Part shown: positions 42,734 to 50,854 of the stretch, in pieces
Layout: every line of letters begins with the position of its first letter
Numbering within the stretch: the first letter of the stretch is position 1
Assembly (NCBI GenBank): GCA_050013835.1
Contig: JBEKEM010000009.1
Location: forward strand, 62,001-126,000
Origin: Bog-793 sp050013835
GTDB taxonomy: Bacteria; Actinomycetota; Acidimicrobiia; Acidimicrobiales; Bog-793
Direction of reading: 5' to 3'
DNA length: 64,000 bases
Notes under the pieces: model-generated
The model's input: the letters and a program-made list of their open reading frames with translations, nothing else
What the model was told of the DNA's origin: nothing
Database searches by the model: none
Position numbers and translations under genes: made by a program

Positions 42734-44167
42734 ATGGCGCGCAAACGGGTCCTCGTCGCCGGAGCCGGCGTGAGCGGACTCGTCGCGGCCCGGAGTCTCG
42801 CCGCCGACCACGACGTCGTCCTGGCCGAAGCGTCCGGTCGCGTCGGTGACAAGCTGCGCACCGCCCAGTTCCGGGGGTGCCCGCTCGACACGGGGCCAGA
42901 CGTCTTCATCACCCGCAACCTGGCGGCCGTCGAACTCTGCCGCGAGCTCGGAATCGCCGACGAGCTCATCGCCCCGTCCACCTCGCGCGCCGCCATCTGG
43001 GCGCGGGGCGAGCTGCGCCCGTTCCCCCCGGGGCTGGCGCTTGGAATCCCCATCAAGCTTCTCGCCCTGCTTCGCTCGGGGGTCGTCGCGCCGGCCGCCA
43101 TCGTCCGCGCGGCGACCGACCTCATCCCCCGGGGGCAGATCGCGCCGGCGGACCTCGGAACCTGGACGGGCGCGCCCCGCACTGACCTCTCCGTCGGAGC
43201 GGTCGTCGGACGGCGCCTCGGGCGGGAGGTGCTCGAGACGCTCGTCGACCCGCTCCTGGGGGGGATCAACGCCGGTGACGTGCGCCAGCTGTCTTTCGCC
43301 GCCACGGCGCCGGAGCTCGCGCGGGCGATCGCCGGGCGCTGGTCGTTGCTTCTCGCGCTGCGTGGCTACCTGAAGGCCGGCACCAAGCCGAACAACCAGA
43401 CGATTCCGGTCTTCCTCGGTCTGTCGGGCGGCCTCGAGATGCTGGGGCACTGCCTGGAGGCCGACTGCCGTGCCCGCGGCGTCGAGATCCGCACAGACGC
43501 CGCGGTCGGCGAGCTGCGGCGGGGGACGGCTGGTCGGGGCTGGCGGGTGCCGGTCGGGACAGACGAACTCAGCTGCGACGGTGTCGTGCTCGCTGTCCCG
43601 AGCCACTCCTCGGCCGCCATTCTCGCCGCGCTCGCCCCGGAAGCCGCGGAGCTGCTCGCCGGTGTCCCCTACTCGGGGGTCGTCACCGTCTCGTTCGCCT
43701 GGCCGGCGGGGGTCATCACCGATTCGACGCGTGCCCTCGTCGGGAGCGGCGTGCTCGTCCCCCGCCACTACGGGCTGCTTGCCACCGCCCTCAGCCTGAC
43801 CTCCTCGAAGTGGCCCCGCTCGGCGCGACCGGATGAAGTCGTCGTGCGCGCCTCTGCCGGCCGCCTGGGCGACGGACGCGCTCTCGCCCTCGGCGACGAC
43901 GCCCTCGTCGCCCGGCTGACAGTCGAGATGAGGACGATCCTCGGCATCGACGCCTCGCCGCTCGAGGTCCTCGTCCAGCGCTGGCCCGAGTCGTTCCCCC
44001 AGTACGTCGTCGGCCACCTCGCCCGGGTGGCACGGATCGAGTCGCTCGTCGCGGAGCTCGGACCGATCGCCCTCGCGGGCGCCTGGGCGAACGGGATCGG
44101 GATCCCGGCGTGCATCGCCAACGCCGGGCGCGCCGCCTCGACGCTCGCCGCCACACTCAAGCCGTGA
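42734..44167 (+). CDS. cgoX: Coproporphyrinogen III oxidase / protoporphyrinogen oxidase (HemY/CgoX type)
   Basis: A 477-residue FAD-dependent oxidase. In the coproporphyrin pathway it makes coproporphyrin III. The dinucleotide-binding motif VLVAGAGVSGLVAARSLA is at the start, followed by a variant of the second motif (EASGRVGDKLRTAQFRG), then LVDPLLGGINAGD and a C-terminal LAGAWANGIGIPACIANA, the usual end of this family. GTGA overlap couples it to lnt. Together with hemE, cpfC and chdC this completes the heme branch from uroporphyrinogen. Confidence 0.93.
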   Translation: MARKRVLVAGAGVSGLVAARSLAADHDVVLAEASGRVGDKLRTAQFRGCPLDTGPDVFITRNLAAVELCRELGIADELIAPSTSRAAIWARGELRPFPPGLALGIPIKLLALLRSGVVAPAAIVRAATDLIPRGQIAPADLGTWTGAPRTDLSVGAVVGRRLGREVLETLVDPLLGGINAGDVRQLSFAATAPELARAIAGRWSLLLALRGYLKAGTKPNNQTIPVFLGLSGGLEMLGHCLEADCRARGVEIRTDAAVGELRRGTAGRGWRVPVGTDELSCDGVVLAVPSHSSAAILAALAPEAAELLAGVPYSGVVTVSFAWPAGVITDSTRALVGSGVLVPRHYGLLATALSLTSSKWPRSARPDEVVVRASAGRLGDGRALALGDDALVARLTVEMRTILGIDASPLEVLVQRWPESFPQYVVGHLARVARIESLVAELGPIALAGAWANGIGIPACIANAGRAASTLAATLKP

Positions 44168-45717
44168 GGAAGCTGACCCGCCCGAAGGTCGCGGTCGGCC
44201 GGGCCGCCCTGGCGCTCGTCGCCGGGGGACTCATCGGCTGCTCCCTCCCGCCGTTCGGACCGTGGTTCCTCGCACCCGCCGGTCTCGCGATCGGCGCCGG
44301 GCTGATCCGCGGGCGTTCGGTCCGGGGCCGCCTGTCCACTGGGTTCCTCGTCGGCCTGGGCCAGTTCGCGATCGGCTGCGTCTGGGCCTTCGAGTTCACG
44401 GGCCTCGGCTACGCCGTGCTCGTCGCGTTCGAGGCGTTGTTCGTCGCCGTCGCCCTCGCCGCCGTCCCGCCCGGACGCGGACGGCTGGTCGCCTTCGCCG
44501 GATCGCTAACGATCCTCGAGTGGGCCCGCGACCACTGGCCCTTCGGCGGACTGCCAATCGGGAGCGCCGCTATCGGCCAGGCCGGCGGGCCGCTCTCCGG
44601 GCTCGCCCGGGTCGGCGGGCCACTCCTCCTCGTTGCGGCGGTGGCGCTCATCGGTGCCGGTCTCGCCACTGCCGGCACGCCGTTGCCACTCCGTCCCGCC
44701 TCGCGGCACCTGGCCCTCGGCCCGCCCGCCGCGGGACTGACGGCCCTCGCCCTCGTCGCATTGGGCGCAGGGCTCGCCTCGCTCGCGCCGCGAGGTGGAC
44801 CGCCCCGCGCCGCCGTCGACGTTGCGATCGTCCAGGGTGGCGGAAGACGGGGTCTCGGTTCGCTCGAAGTGCCAGCTGGCCGCGTCTTCGCCGCCTCCTG
44901 GCGCGTCTCGTCCCGCGTCACGCCCCCCGTCGGCCTCGTCGTGTGGCCCGAGGACGCCGTCCCGCTGCCCGGCCGGATCGTCCGCTCGCAACGCGCGGAA
45001 CGCCTCGCCGGCCTCGCCTTGCGGTTGCACGCGACGGTCCTCGCCGGAGTGACCGTGCCCGTCGGCGCTTCCCGGTTCCTCAACGAGCTCGTCGCCTGGG
45101 GACCCTCCGGAAGGATCATCGGCACAGTCGAGAAGGCCCACCCGGTGCCCTTCGGCGAGTACGTGCCCCTGCGCTCGATCTTCTCCCGGGTCGCGAGCCT
45201 CGCCGGGGTGCCGCGGGACGTGATCGCCGGCCGCAACGACGGGGAGCTCATGACACCGACGGGGCGCCTCGCCCTCCTCAACTCATTCGAGGCGTTCTTC
45301 GCCGACCGGGCCAGCAGCGGCGTCCGCGCCGGCGGCGAGCTACTCGTCGTCGAGACGAACACGGCCTCCTACTCGACGGACGTCATCCCCGCAGAGGAGC
45401 TCGCGGCGTCACGGCTGCAGGCGGTCGCCGAGGGACGTGACCTCGTCCAAGCGGCGACGACCGGCTACTCGGCGGTGATCGATCCCGATGGGACGGTCAC
45501 CATGCGCAGCCGGCTCGGCCCGGCGGACCTCCTGCGGGCGACCGTGGCGTTGCGGACGGGCATGACGCTCTACGCCCGCTTCGGCGACGGGCCGGTGCTG
45601 GCCGCGGCGGCGGCGGCACTGGCGATCGGCTGGGCGCTGCAACTCGGCACCGCCGGGCGCGAGGGCACGCACCGGGTGGCGCGGCGCCGGCGCGTGGACG
45701 GGTCGCGGTCGGTCTAG
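44164..45717 (+). CDS. lnt: Apolipoprotein N-acyltransferase-like protein lacking the catalytic cysteine
   Basis: A 517-residue Lnt-like membrane protein. The N-terminal half has about six membrane helices; the C-terminal half is a nitrilase-fold domain. The nitrilase catalytic triad should be Glu-Lys-Cys: Glu in VVWPEDAVPLP and Lys in VEKAHPVPFGEYVPLRS are present. The third position, expected as I-C-F/Y-E, reads LLNSFEAFF with Ser374. Lnt normally adds the third acyl chain to lipoproteins in the outer leaflet. Ser may abolish or change activity. GTG start overlaps cgoX. The stop codon lies inside a 17-bp repeat that also ends the convergent gene. Confidence 0.82.
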   Translation: MRKLTRPKVAVGRAALALVAGGLIGCSLPPFGPWFLAPAGLAIGAGLIRGRSVRGRLSTGFLVGLGQFAIGCVWAFEFTGLGYAVLVAFEALFVAVALAAVPPGRGRLVAFAGSLTILEWARDHWPFGGLPIGSAAIGQAGGPLSGLARVGGPLLLVAAVALIGAGLATAGTPLPLRPASRHLALGPPAAGLTALALVALGAGLASLAPRGGPPRAAVDVAIVQGGGRRGLGSLEVPAGRVFAASWRVSSRVTPPVGLVVWPEDAVPLPGRIVRSQRAERLAGLALRLHATVLAGVTVPVGASRFLNELVAWGPSGRIIGTVEKAHPVPFGEYVPLRSIFSRVASLAGVPRDVIAGRNDGELMTPTGRLALLNSFEAFFADRASSGVRAGGELLVVETNTASYSTDVIPAEELAASRLQAVAEGRDLVQAATTGYSAVIDPDGTVTMRSRLGPADLLRATVALRTGMTLYARFGDGPVLAAAAAALAIGWALQLGTAGREGTHRVARRRRVDGSRSV

Positions 45718-46170
45718 GTCGGTGTTGATTTGGGTGCCCTTCGAGGGTGCTCGCGAAGTGCTCTGCAGGGGACGCGACTCGTGTCTTGCTGGGAAAATCC
45801 AATCCGGACCGCCGGATGCTCAATGTCTCGGCATTCTCCGTGGTCTCGTCAAGGACGGATCGATGGTGCCATTTTGGCCGATCATCGAGAAGAGCTCTCA
45901 AGGACGCGGACCTCACGGACTAGTTCCCGCCCGCTCCTCGCGCCCGGCCGCGCGTTCGAGGGCGGCCGCGTGCCGAACAGCACGTCGTGAGCCCTTGGGA
46001 GCGTCCCCAGGAGGGGACGACACCTCCGACGCCGAGCGACAATCCGGCGCGGCCGGCTTTCTCCCTCTGCACGCCGGCTCTTCGGTGCGGGCTTACCCCC
46101 TTGGACCGACCGGAACGCCACGTCCGTCGAGACTCAATCCGAAAGGCCTTTACTCAACACCGACCTAGAC
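45712..46170. repeat. 17-bp inverted repeat bounding about 425 bp of non-coding DNA (MITE-like)
   Basis: GTCTAGGTCGGTGTTGA at 45712-45728 recurs as an exact reverse complement at 46154-46170. The stop TAG of lnt and that of the convergent GtrA-like gene both come from this repeat. Inside it, the next 25 bases of each end are loosely similar (CCCTTCG versus CCTTTCG). The interior has no credible transposase; its open frames match nothing. Target duplications were not obvious. It could be a small non-autonomous transposable element, a decayed insertion sequence, or two copies of a terminator-like end. Confidence 0.6.
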
Positions 46171-46722
46171 GGCGCTGAACTCGTCAGTGGCGAGTTCAGC
46201 CTCGCCCGCTCTCAGCTCCTCGGGTTCGATCACGGCCGGGGCGGGTGGAACCGTCGGCGTGTTGAACAGGTAGCGGTTGAAGATCGTGAACTTGCCGACC
46301 CAGAGCACGCCATAGGTGAAGAAATTGGCAAACTCGACGAGGATTGTCACACCCATCTTCGAGTGGGTGAGGTGGTGCGCCTCGACGGCGGCGAGGTGCA
46401 CGGCCCCCGTCGAAAGAAGCACTCCGGCGATGGCGATCGTCCAGAAGGGGACGACCTCTTTCATCATGTGCGACTTGCCGGTCTTGCCCCAGGTCCAGCT
46501 GCGGTTGAGCCAGTAGGCGGGCGCCGTCGCGATCGACGTCGCGAGCAGGTTGCTCTCCGCCGCCGAGCCGACCTTCAGCACGCGGAAGAAGACGTACAGC
46601 ATCGCCAGGGTGAGAACCGTCGAGATCACCGAGACGGACGTGAAACGCCAGACCTTCGGGAAGTTCGGGTGCTTCATGAGCTGGCGCGCGAAGACAACCG
46701 GGTGCAGGAGCGCTTGACGCAT
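46165..46722 (-). CDS. GtrA-like membrane protein
   Basis: A 185-residue protein of the GtrA family, small four-helix membrane proteins linked to moving lipid-bound sugars for cell-surface polysaccharide. It has WRFTSVSVISTVLTLAMLYVFFRV, then NLLATSIATAPAYWLNRSWTWGKTGK, the family's NR-x-W-T-W loop, followed by two more helices and KFTIFNRYLF. A polar, acidic tail follows. ATG 46722 lies 26 bases from the divergent tesB start, so promoters must overlap. Its last codon and stop fall in the inverted repeat. Confidence 0.85.
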   Translation of the reverse strand: MRQALLHPVVFARQLMKHPNFPKVWRFTSVSVISTVLTLAMLYVFFRVLKVGSAAESNLLATSIATAPAYWLNRSWTWGKTGKSHMMKEVVPFWTIAIAGVLLSTGAVHLAAVEAHHLTHSKMGVTILVEFANFFTYGVLWVGKFTIFNRYLFNTPTVPPAPAVIEPEELRAGEAELATDEFSAV

Positions 46723-46747
46723 GACCCGCCGAGTGTACCGTCTCCAC

Positions 46748-47596
46748 GTGGCTGCATATACCGCGCCCCTCCTCGAACTGCTGGCGCTCGAGCAGATCGA
46801 GGAGAACATCTACCGCGGGGTCAGCCTCGACGAGACGCGGCGCCGCGTCTTCGGCGGCCAGGTCGCGGCCCAGGCGCTCGTCGCGGCAGGTCAGACGGTG
46901 GAGGCGCGCCGCGTCCACTCGCTGCACGCCTACTTCCTCCGGCCGGGCGACTCGCGCCGCCCGATCCTTTTCGAGGTCGACCGGATCCGCGACGGCCGGT
47001 CCTTCACGGCGCGCTGGGTGATCGGGATCCAGATGGGCGAGCCGATCCTCGGCATGATGTGCTCGTTCCACCGTGACGAGGAGGGCCTCGTCCACGGCGA
47101 CCGCCTCCCCGAGGTCCCGGACCCCGAGACGCTTCCGACGCTCGCCGACGCGCTGAAGAACCGTGGCGACCGGGCGCCGGTCTTCATCAACACCTACGGC
47201 CTCGACCTCCGCTTCGTGACCGAGTACCCGTGGGAGCACCACTCGGCGCCTTCGGACAAGGAGCAGCTCTGGCTGCGGGCTACGGGTCCGATCGGCGACG
47301 ACCCGCTCCTCCATGCCGCCATCCTCACGTTCGCCTCAGATCTCACCCTCGTCGACACGATCCTCCAGCGGCACGGGCGGACACCGTTCGACGAGCATTT
47401 CGTCGGGGCGAGCCTTGACCACAGCCTGTGGTTCCATCGGCCGTTCCGGGCCGACGAGTGGCTCTTTTACGACCAGACGAGCCCGATCGCCTTCGGCGGG
47501 AGGGGCCTCGCCCGGGGGCTCCTCTTCTCGCGGGAAGGCGACGTCGTCGCGAGCGCCGTCCAAGAGGGGCTCGTCCGGCTGAAGGCCCCCCGCTAG
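46748..47596 (+). CDS. tesB: Acyl-CoA thioesterase II (TesB)
   Basis: A 282-residue double hot-dog thioesterase that hydrolyses medium and long acyl-CoAs. FGGQVAAQALVAAGQTV and RRVHSLHAYFLRPGD mark the first hot-dog domain, RSFTARWVIGIQMGEPIL the core strands, and ASLDHSLWFHRPFRADEWLFYDQTSPIAFGGRGL the second, with the catalytic Asp, Thr/Ser and Gln positions typical of TesB. GTG 46748 is chosen. It converges on the membrane-protein gene, with a hairpin in between. Confidence 0.93.
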   Translation: MAAYTAPLLELLALEQIEENIYRGVSLDETRRRVFGGQVAAQALVAAGQTVEARRVHSLHAYFLRPGDSRRPILFEVDRIRDGRSFTARWVIGIQMGEPILGMMCSFHRDEEGLVHGDRLPEVPDPETLPTLADALKNRGDRAPVFINTYGLDLRFVTEYPWEHHSAPSDKEQLWLRATGPIGDDPLLHAAILTFASDLTLVDTILQRHGRTPFDEHFVGASLDHSLWFHRPFRADEWLFYDQTSPIAFGGRGLARGLLFSREGDVVASAVQEGLVRLKAPR

Positions 47597-47605
47597 CACC
47601 CGCCG

Positions 47606-47639
47606 GGGTCCGCCCGCCGGCGCTCCGCGCGCCGGACCC
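47606..47639. terminator. Hairpin between convergent tesB and membrane-protein gene
   Basis: GGGTCCG (47606-47612) pairs with CGGACCC (47633-47639), enclosing a GC-rich loop that can pair further. It sits 10 bases after the tesB stop and right before the opposite stop, so it may end transcription both ways. Confidence 0.5.
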
Positions 47640-48239
47640 TCAGCTCCCCTGCTGGCGTCTTTCGTCGCGGCGTTTTCTCACCACTCGCCTCGTCACGCCC
47701 GTGACGACGCCGATCCGACGCGCCGCTTGGCGCGCGGCGCGCGCCGCCTCGGGCCCCAGGGCGCCGGCGACGATCCCGGCAGTCTCGAAGGTGCTCGGCC
47801 CGCGCGCCACCGGTTTGGCAGCGTCGGCGGCCGCGGGCGCAACCGGGCGTGGTGGATCGACGTAGAGCGTTTCCTGCTGGATCCACAGGACGAGCAGCGC
47901 CACCGCCTCGGAGAGCGCCACGCCGGCGACATGGAGGCGCGAGTACTCGAAGACCGGCACGACGATCAGGGCGAGTGCCACGACGAAGTCACCGACGTGG
48001 TGAGCACGCCGGTTCAACAGCCCGATCGCGCTCACTCGCCCCACGGTCACCACGTTGAGCAGCAACAGCAGGATGCCCGAAACGGCGAGCGCGATCTCGG
48101 CCCCGCCGGTCGTGTGGAAGCCGACGGCGATCAGCGCGACCGCGAGGACGTATTCAGCGACCTGGTGGCCGAGAAAGGGGACGCGCCGGTGTGAGGCGCG
48201 TTTCGACCCGGGCCCAGATGACTGTCGCCCGGCGCGCAC
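47640..48239 (-). CDS. Integral membrane protein with basic tail
   Basis: A 199-residue protein with about four predicted membrane helices (VAEYVLAVALIAVGF, ALAVSGILLLLLNVV, VGDFVVALALIVVPVF, SEAVALLVLWI) and a long positively charged cytosolic tail (RRVVRKRRDERRQQ). No recognised family. It follows tatA by 32 bases on the same strand and may share its transcript. GTG start at 48239; a later start is possible. Confidence 0.6.
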   Translation of the reverse strand: MRAGRQSSGPGSKRASHRRVPFLGHQVAEYVLAVALIAVGFHTTGGAEIALAVSGILLLLLNVVTVGRVSAIGLLNRRAHHVGDFVVALALIVVPVFEYSRLHVAGVALSEAVALLVLWIQQETLYVDPPRPVAPAAADAAKPVARGPSTFETAGIVAGALGPEAARAARQAARRIGVVTGVTRRVVRKRRDERRQQGS

Positions 48240-48271
48240 CGACGGTCGACCGCCCCCGGCGCCGCGGTCGA

Positions 48272-48517
48272 TCAGCTACCGCCCGAGTCCTTCGGGGCCT
48301 CGACGTCCTTGGGCGCTTCGACCGCCTTGGGCGTGTCGGTCGCCTTCGAGGACTCCTCGCCCTCTTGTATGCCCTTCTTGAACTCGTGTGAGGCGCTTCC
48401 GAGGCCGCGGGCGAGCTCGGGGAGCTTGCTGCCACCAAAGAGCAACACGATGACGACGACCGCGATGATGATGAGGCCGTCCGGCCCGAACACATTTGCG
48501 AGCACGCCTGCGAACAC
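48272..48517 (-). CDS. tatA: Twin-arginine translocase subunit TatA
   Basis: An 81-residue protein forming the Tat pore. One membrane helix (LIIIAVVVIVLLFGG) is followed by an amphipathic helix starting SKLPELARGLGSASHEFKKG, then an acidic, disordered tail. The FGG/S-x-L-P-E-L hinge is the family mark. GTG 48517 is chosen because GAGGAGGG lies just upstream; a second GTG 9 codons on is less likely. TatB and TatC are not in the window. Confidence 0.93.
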   Translation of the reverse strand: MFAGVLANVFGPDGLIIIAVVVIVLLFGGSKLPELARGLGSASHEFKKGIQEGEESSKATDTPKAVEAPKDVEAPKDSGGS

Positions 48518-48700
48518 AGGCCCTCCTCTCGTAGCGGGGCCAATGCTAGACGGCCCGGGCCCCGCGCGGTACCGCTCCCACCAGCCACCGCGCGCGCGGT
48601 ACCCGGATCGGTAAGGTGGCCCGATGTTCGCGGTCGACCGGCCGGACCCCGCCGAAGGGACCCCCGTCGACGCGCGGAAACGAGGGAGCGGCGGTCGACC

Positions 48701-50854
48701 ATGACGACGCCGATGCGTTTCGAACGGGACGGGTGGCGTGATGACGGCGTCGAGCCGGCCGCGCTCGCGGCCGGGGGGACGGGGCATTCCCCGGGCGAAC
48801 CGACCTGGCGCGGCGTCCCCGTCGCCGAGGCGATCGAGGACTACCGACTCGCCTGCCTGTCGCGGGCCGTCGACGAGCGCCAGCTCACGATCCACAAGCA
48901 GGGAGGTGCCTACTTCCACGTCTCCGGCGCCGGCCACGAGGCGCTCCTCATCGGCCTCACACGTTCGCTGCGGGCCGGCTACGACTGGTTCTTCCCCTAC
49001 TACCGGGACCTCGCTCTCGTGCTCGCCCTCGGGGTCACCCCGTACGACGTGCTGCTGCAGTGCGTCGGGGCGGGCGCCGACCCGGCCTCGGGCGGGCGTC
49101 AGATGCCCGCGCACTGGGGGAACCCCGCCCTCCACATCGTCACCCAGTCGAGCGCGACGGGCAGCCAGTGCCTGCCGGCGCTCGGTTGCGCCGAGGCCGG
49201 CCGCTACATCGCCGGCCACGGCCTACCCGGATTCGACGCCCACGCCGACGAGGTGACCTTCGTCTCCCTCGGCGAGGGAGCCGCCTCCGAGGGCGAGTTC
49301 TGGGAGAGCCTGAACACCGCCTGCCGCCTGCGCCTTCCGGTCGTCTACGTGGTCGAGGACAACGGCTTCGCCATCTCGACCCCGGTCGTCGACCAGGCCC
49401 CCGCCCCCGTCTCTGCCCTCGTCGCTGGCTTCCCTGGCCTCGTCGTCGTCGAGCTCGACGGCTGCGACTACTTCGCGGTCCGCACGCTCGGCGGCGAGGC
49501 GATCGAACGGGCGCGCTTCGGGGCCGGGCCGGTCCTCATCCACGCCCACGTCGTGCGGCTGCAGTCGCACTCCTCGTCGGACGACGAGACGAAGTACCGG
49601 CGCGCCGCCGAGATCACCGAGGACCACGCCCACGACCCCGTGCAGCTTCTCGGCGACGAGCTCGTCGACGCCGGTTTCCTCGACGCTCTCCAGGCGAGAA
49701 CCATCCACGACGACGCCCACGCCCGCGCCGCCCAGGCGGGCCGCGACGCGGTGCGCGCCGCCAAACCCGACCCGGCGACGGCGACGGCGCACGTCTGGAA
49801 GCTGCCCGAGGTGCCGGATCCGCCCCTGCCGGACAACACCGGTGAGCTCGTCACCTTCGGCGAGGCGATCCGCCGCACGCTGCACGAGGTGATGGCGGGC
49901 GACGAACGGGTACGCGTTTTCGGCGAGGACGTCGCCGACTCCCCCGACGAGGGGCTCGTCGGCCTGGGCGGGGTTTTCGGGCTCACGCACGGATTGCAGC
50001 GGGCTTTCGGCGACGACCGCTGCTACAACACGCCGCTCGCCGAGGCGAACATCGTCGGGCGGGGGGTCGGCCAGGCGACCCGCGGATTGCGCCCGGCGGT
50101 CGAGATCCAGTTCTTCGACTACATCTGGACGGCCATGCAGCAGATCCGTACCGAAGCGGCGACCATTAGATGGCGCTCGAACGGCTCGTTCTGCGTGCCA
50201 CTCGTCGTGCGCGTCGCGATCGGCGGTTACCTGCGCGGTGGGGCGATCTGGCACTCGCAGTCCGGCGAGTCCATCTTCACCCACACCCCCGGGCTGATCG
50301 TCATGTTCCCGTCGCGCGCCCGAGACGCCACTGGACTGCTGCGCGCGGCGTTCCGTTGCGAGGATCCGGTGCTGTTCTTGGAGCACAAGCATCTGTTCCG
50401 TCAGCGATACGCGATGGACCCCTTCCCGGGGCCGGAGTACGTCCTGCCGCCCGGCAGGGCGAATATCGCCCGGGCTGGGAGCAGCCCCTCCATCGTGACC
50501 TGGGGGGCCACCGTGCAGCTTTCGCTCCTCGCCGCCGAGCAGCTCGCCGCCGAGGGCATCGAGGCCGAGGTGATCGACCTGCGCACGCTGGCGCCCTGGG
50601 ACAAGGACGCGGTCGCCGCCTCGGTGGCCCGCACGGGACGCTGCCTCGTCGTCCACGAGGACGTCCTCACGTCCGGGTTCGGCGCCGAGATCGCCGCCTT
50701 CGTCGCCGCGGAGTGCTTCGGTGACCTCGACGCCCCGGTACGCCGCGTCGCTGCCCAGGACGCCTGGGTCGGTTACGACCCCGGTGTCGAACGGGCGATC
50801 CTGCCGCAGACCGCGGACATCGTCGCCGCGGCCCGCGCGCTCGCCACCTACTGA
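48701..50854 (+). CDS. 2-oxoacid dehydrogenase E1, alpha and beta subunits fused
   Basis: A 717-residue thiamine diphosphate enzyme. Residues about 40-370 are the E1 alpha half, with the TPP motif from GEGAASEGEFWES at 191 to EDNGFAIS at 220. Residues about 385-717 are the E1 beta half, starting LVTFGEAIRRTLHEVMAGDERVRVFGEDV. Most bacteria keep these on two genes; single-chain versions are known. The best substrate guess is branched-chain or similar 2-oxoacids. No E2 or E3 gene is nearby. Its last 7 bases overlap the convergent pstA. Confidence 0.9.
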   Translation: MTTPMRFERDGWRDDGVEPAALAAGGTGHSPGEPTWRGVPVAEAIEDYRLACLSRAVDERQLTIHKQGGAYFHVSGAGHEALLIGLTRSLRAGYDWFFPYYRDLALVLALGVTPYDVLLQCVGAGADPASGGRQMPAHWGNPALHIVTQSSATGSQCLPALGCAEAGRYIAGHGLPGFDAHADEVTFVSLGEGAASEGEFWESLNTACRLRLPVVYVVEDNGFAISTPVVDQAPAPVSALVAGFPGLVVVELDGCDYFAVRTLGGEAIERARFGAGPVLIHAHVVRLQSHSSSDDETKYRRAAEITEDHAHDPVQLLGDELVDAGFLDALQARTIHDDAHARAAQAGRDAVRAAKPDPATATAHVWKLPEVPDPPLPDNTGELVTFGEAIRRTLHEVMAGDERVRVFGEDVADSPDEGLVGLGGVFGLTHGLQRAFGDDRCYNTPLAEANIVGRGVGQATRGLRPAVEIQFFDYIWTAMQQIRTEAATIRWRSNGSFCVPLVVRVAIGGYLRGGAIWHSQSGESIFTHTPGLIVMFPSRARDATGLLRAAFRCEDPVLFLEHKHLFRQRYAMDPFPGPEYVLPPGRANIARAGSSPSIVTWGATVQLSLLAAEQLAAEGIEAEVIDLRTLAPWDKDAVAASVARTGRCLVVHEDVLTSGFGAEIAAFVAAECFGDLDAPVRRVAAQDAWVGYDPGVERAILPQTADIVAAARALATY

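Noticed and set aside
45722..46168. A 148-codon frame inside the inverted-repeat element as a possible transposase
   Set aside because: No DDE or other transposase motif and no family resemblance; the frame exists because of composition.
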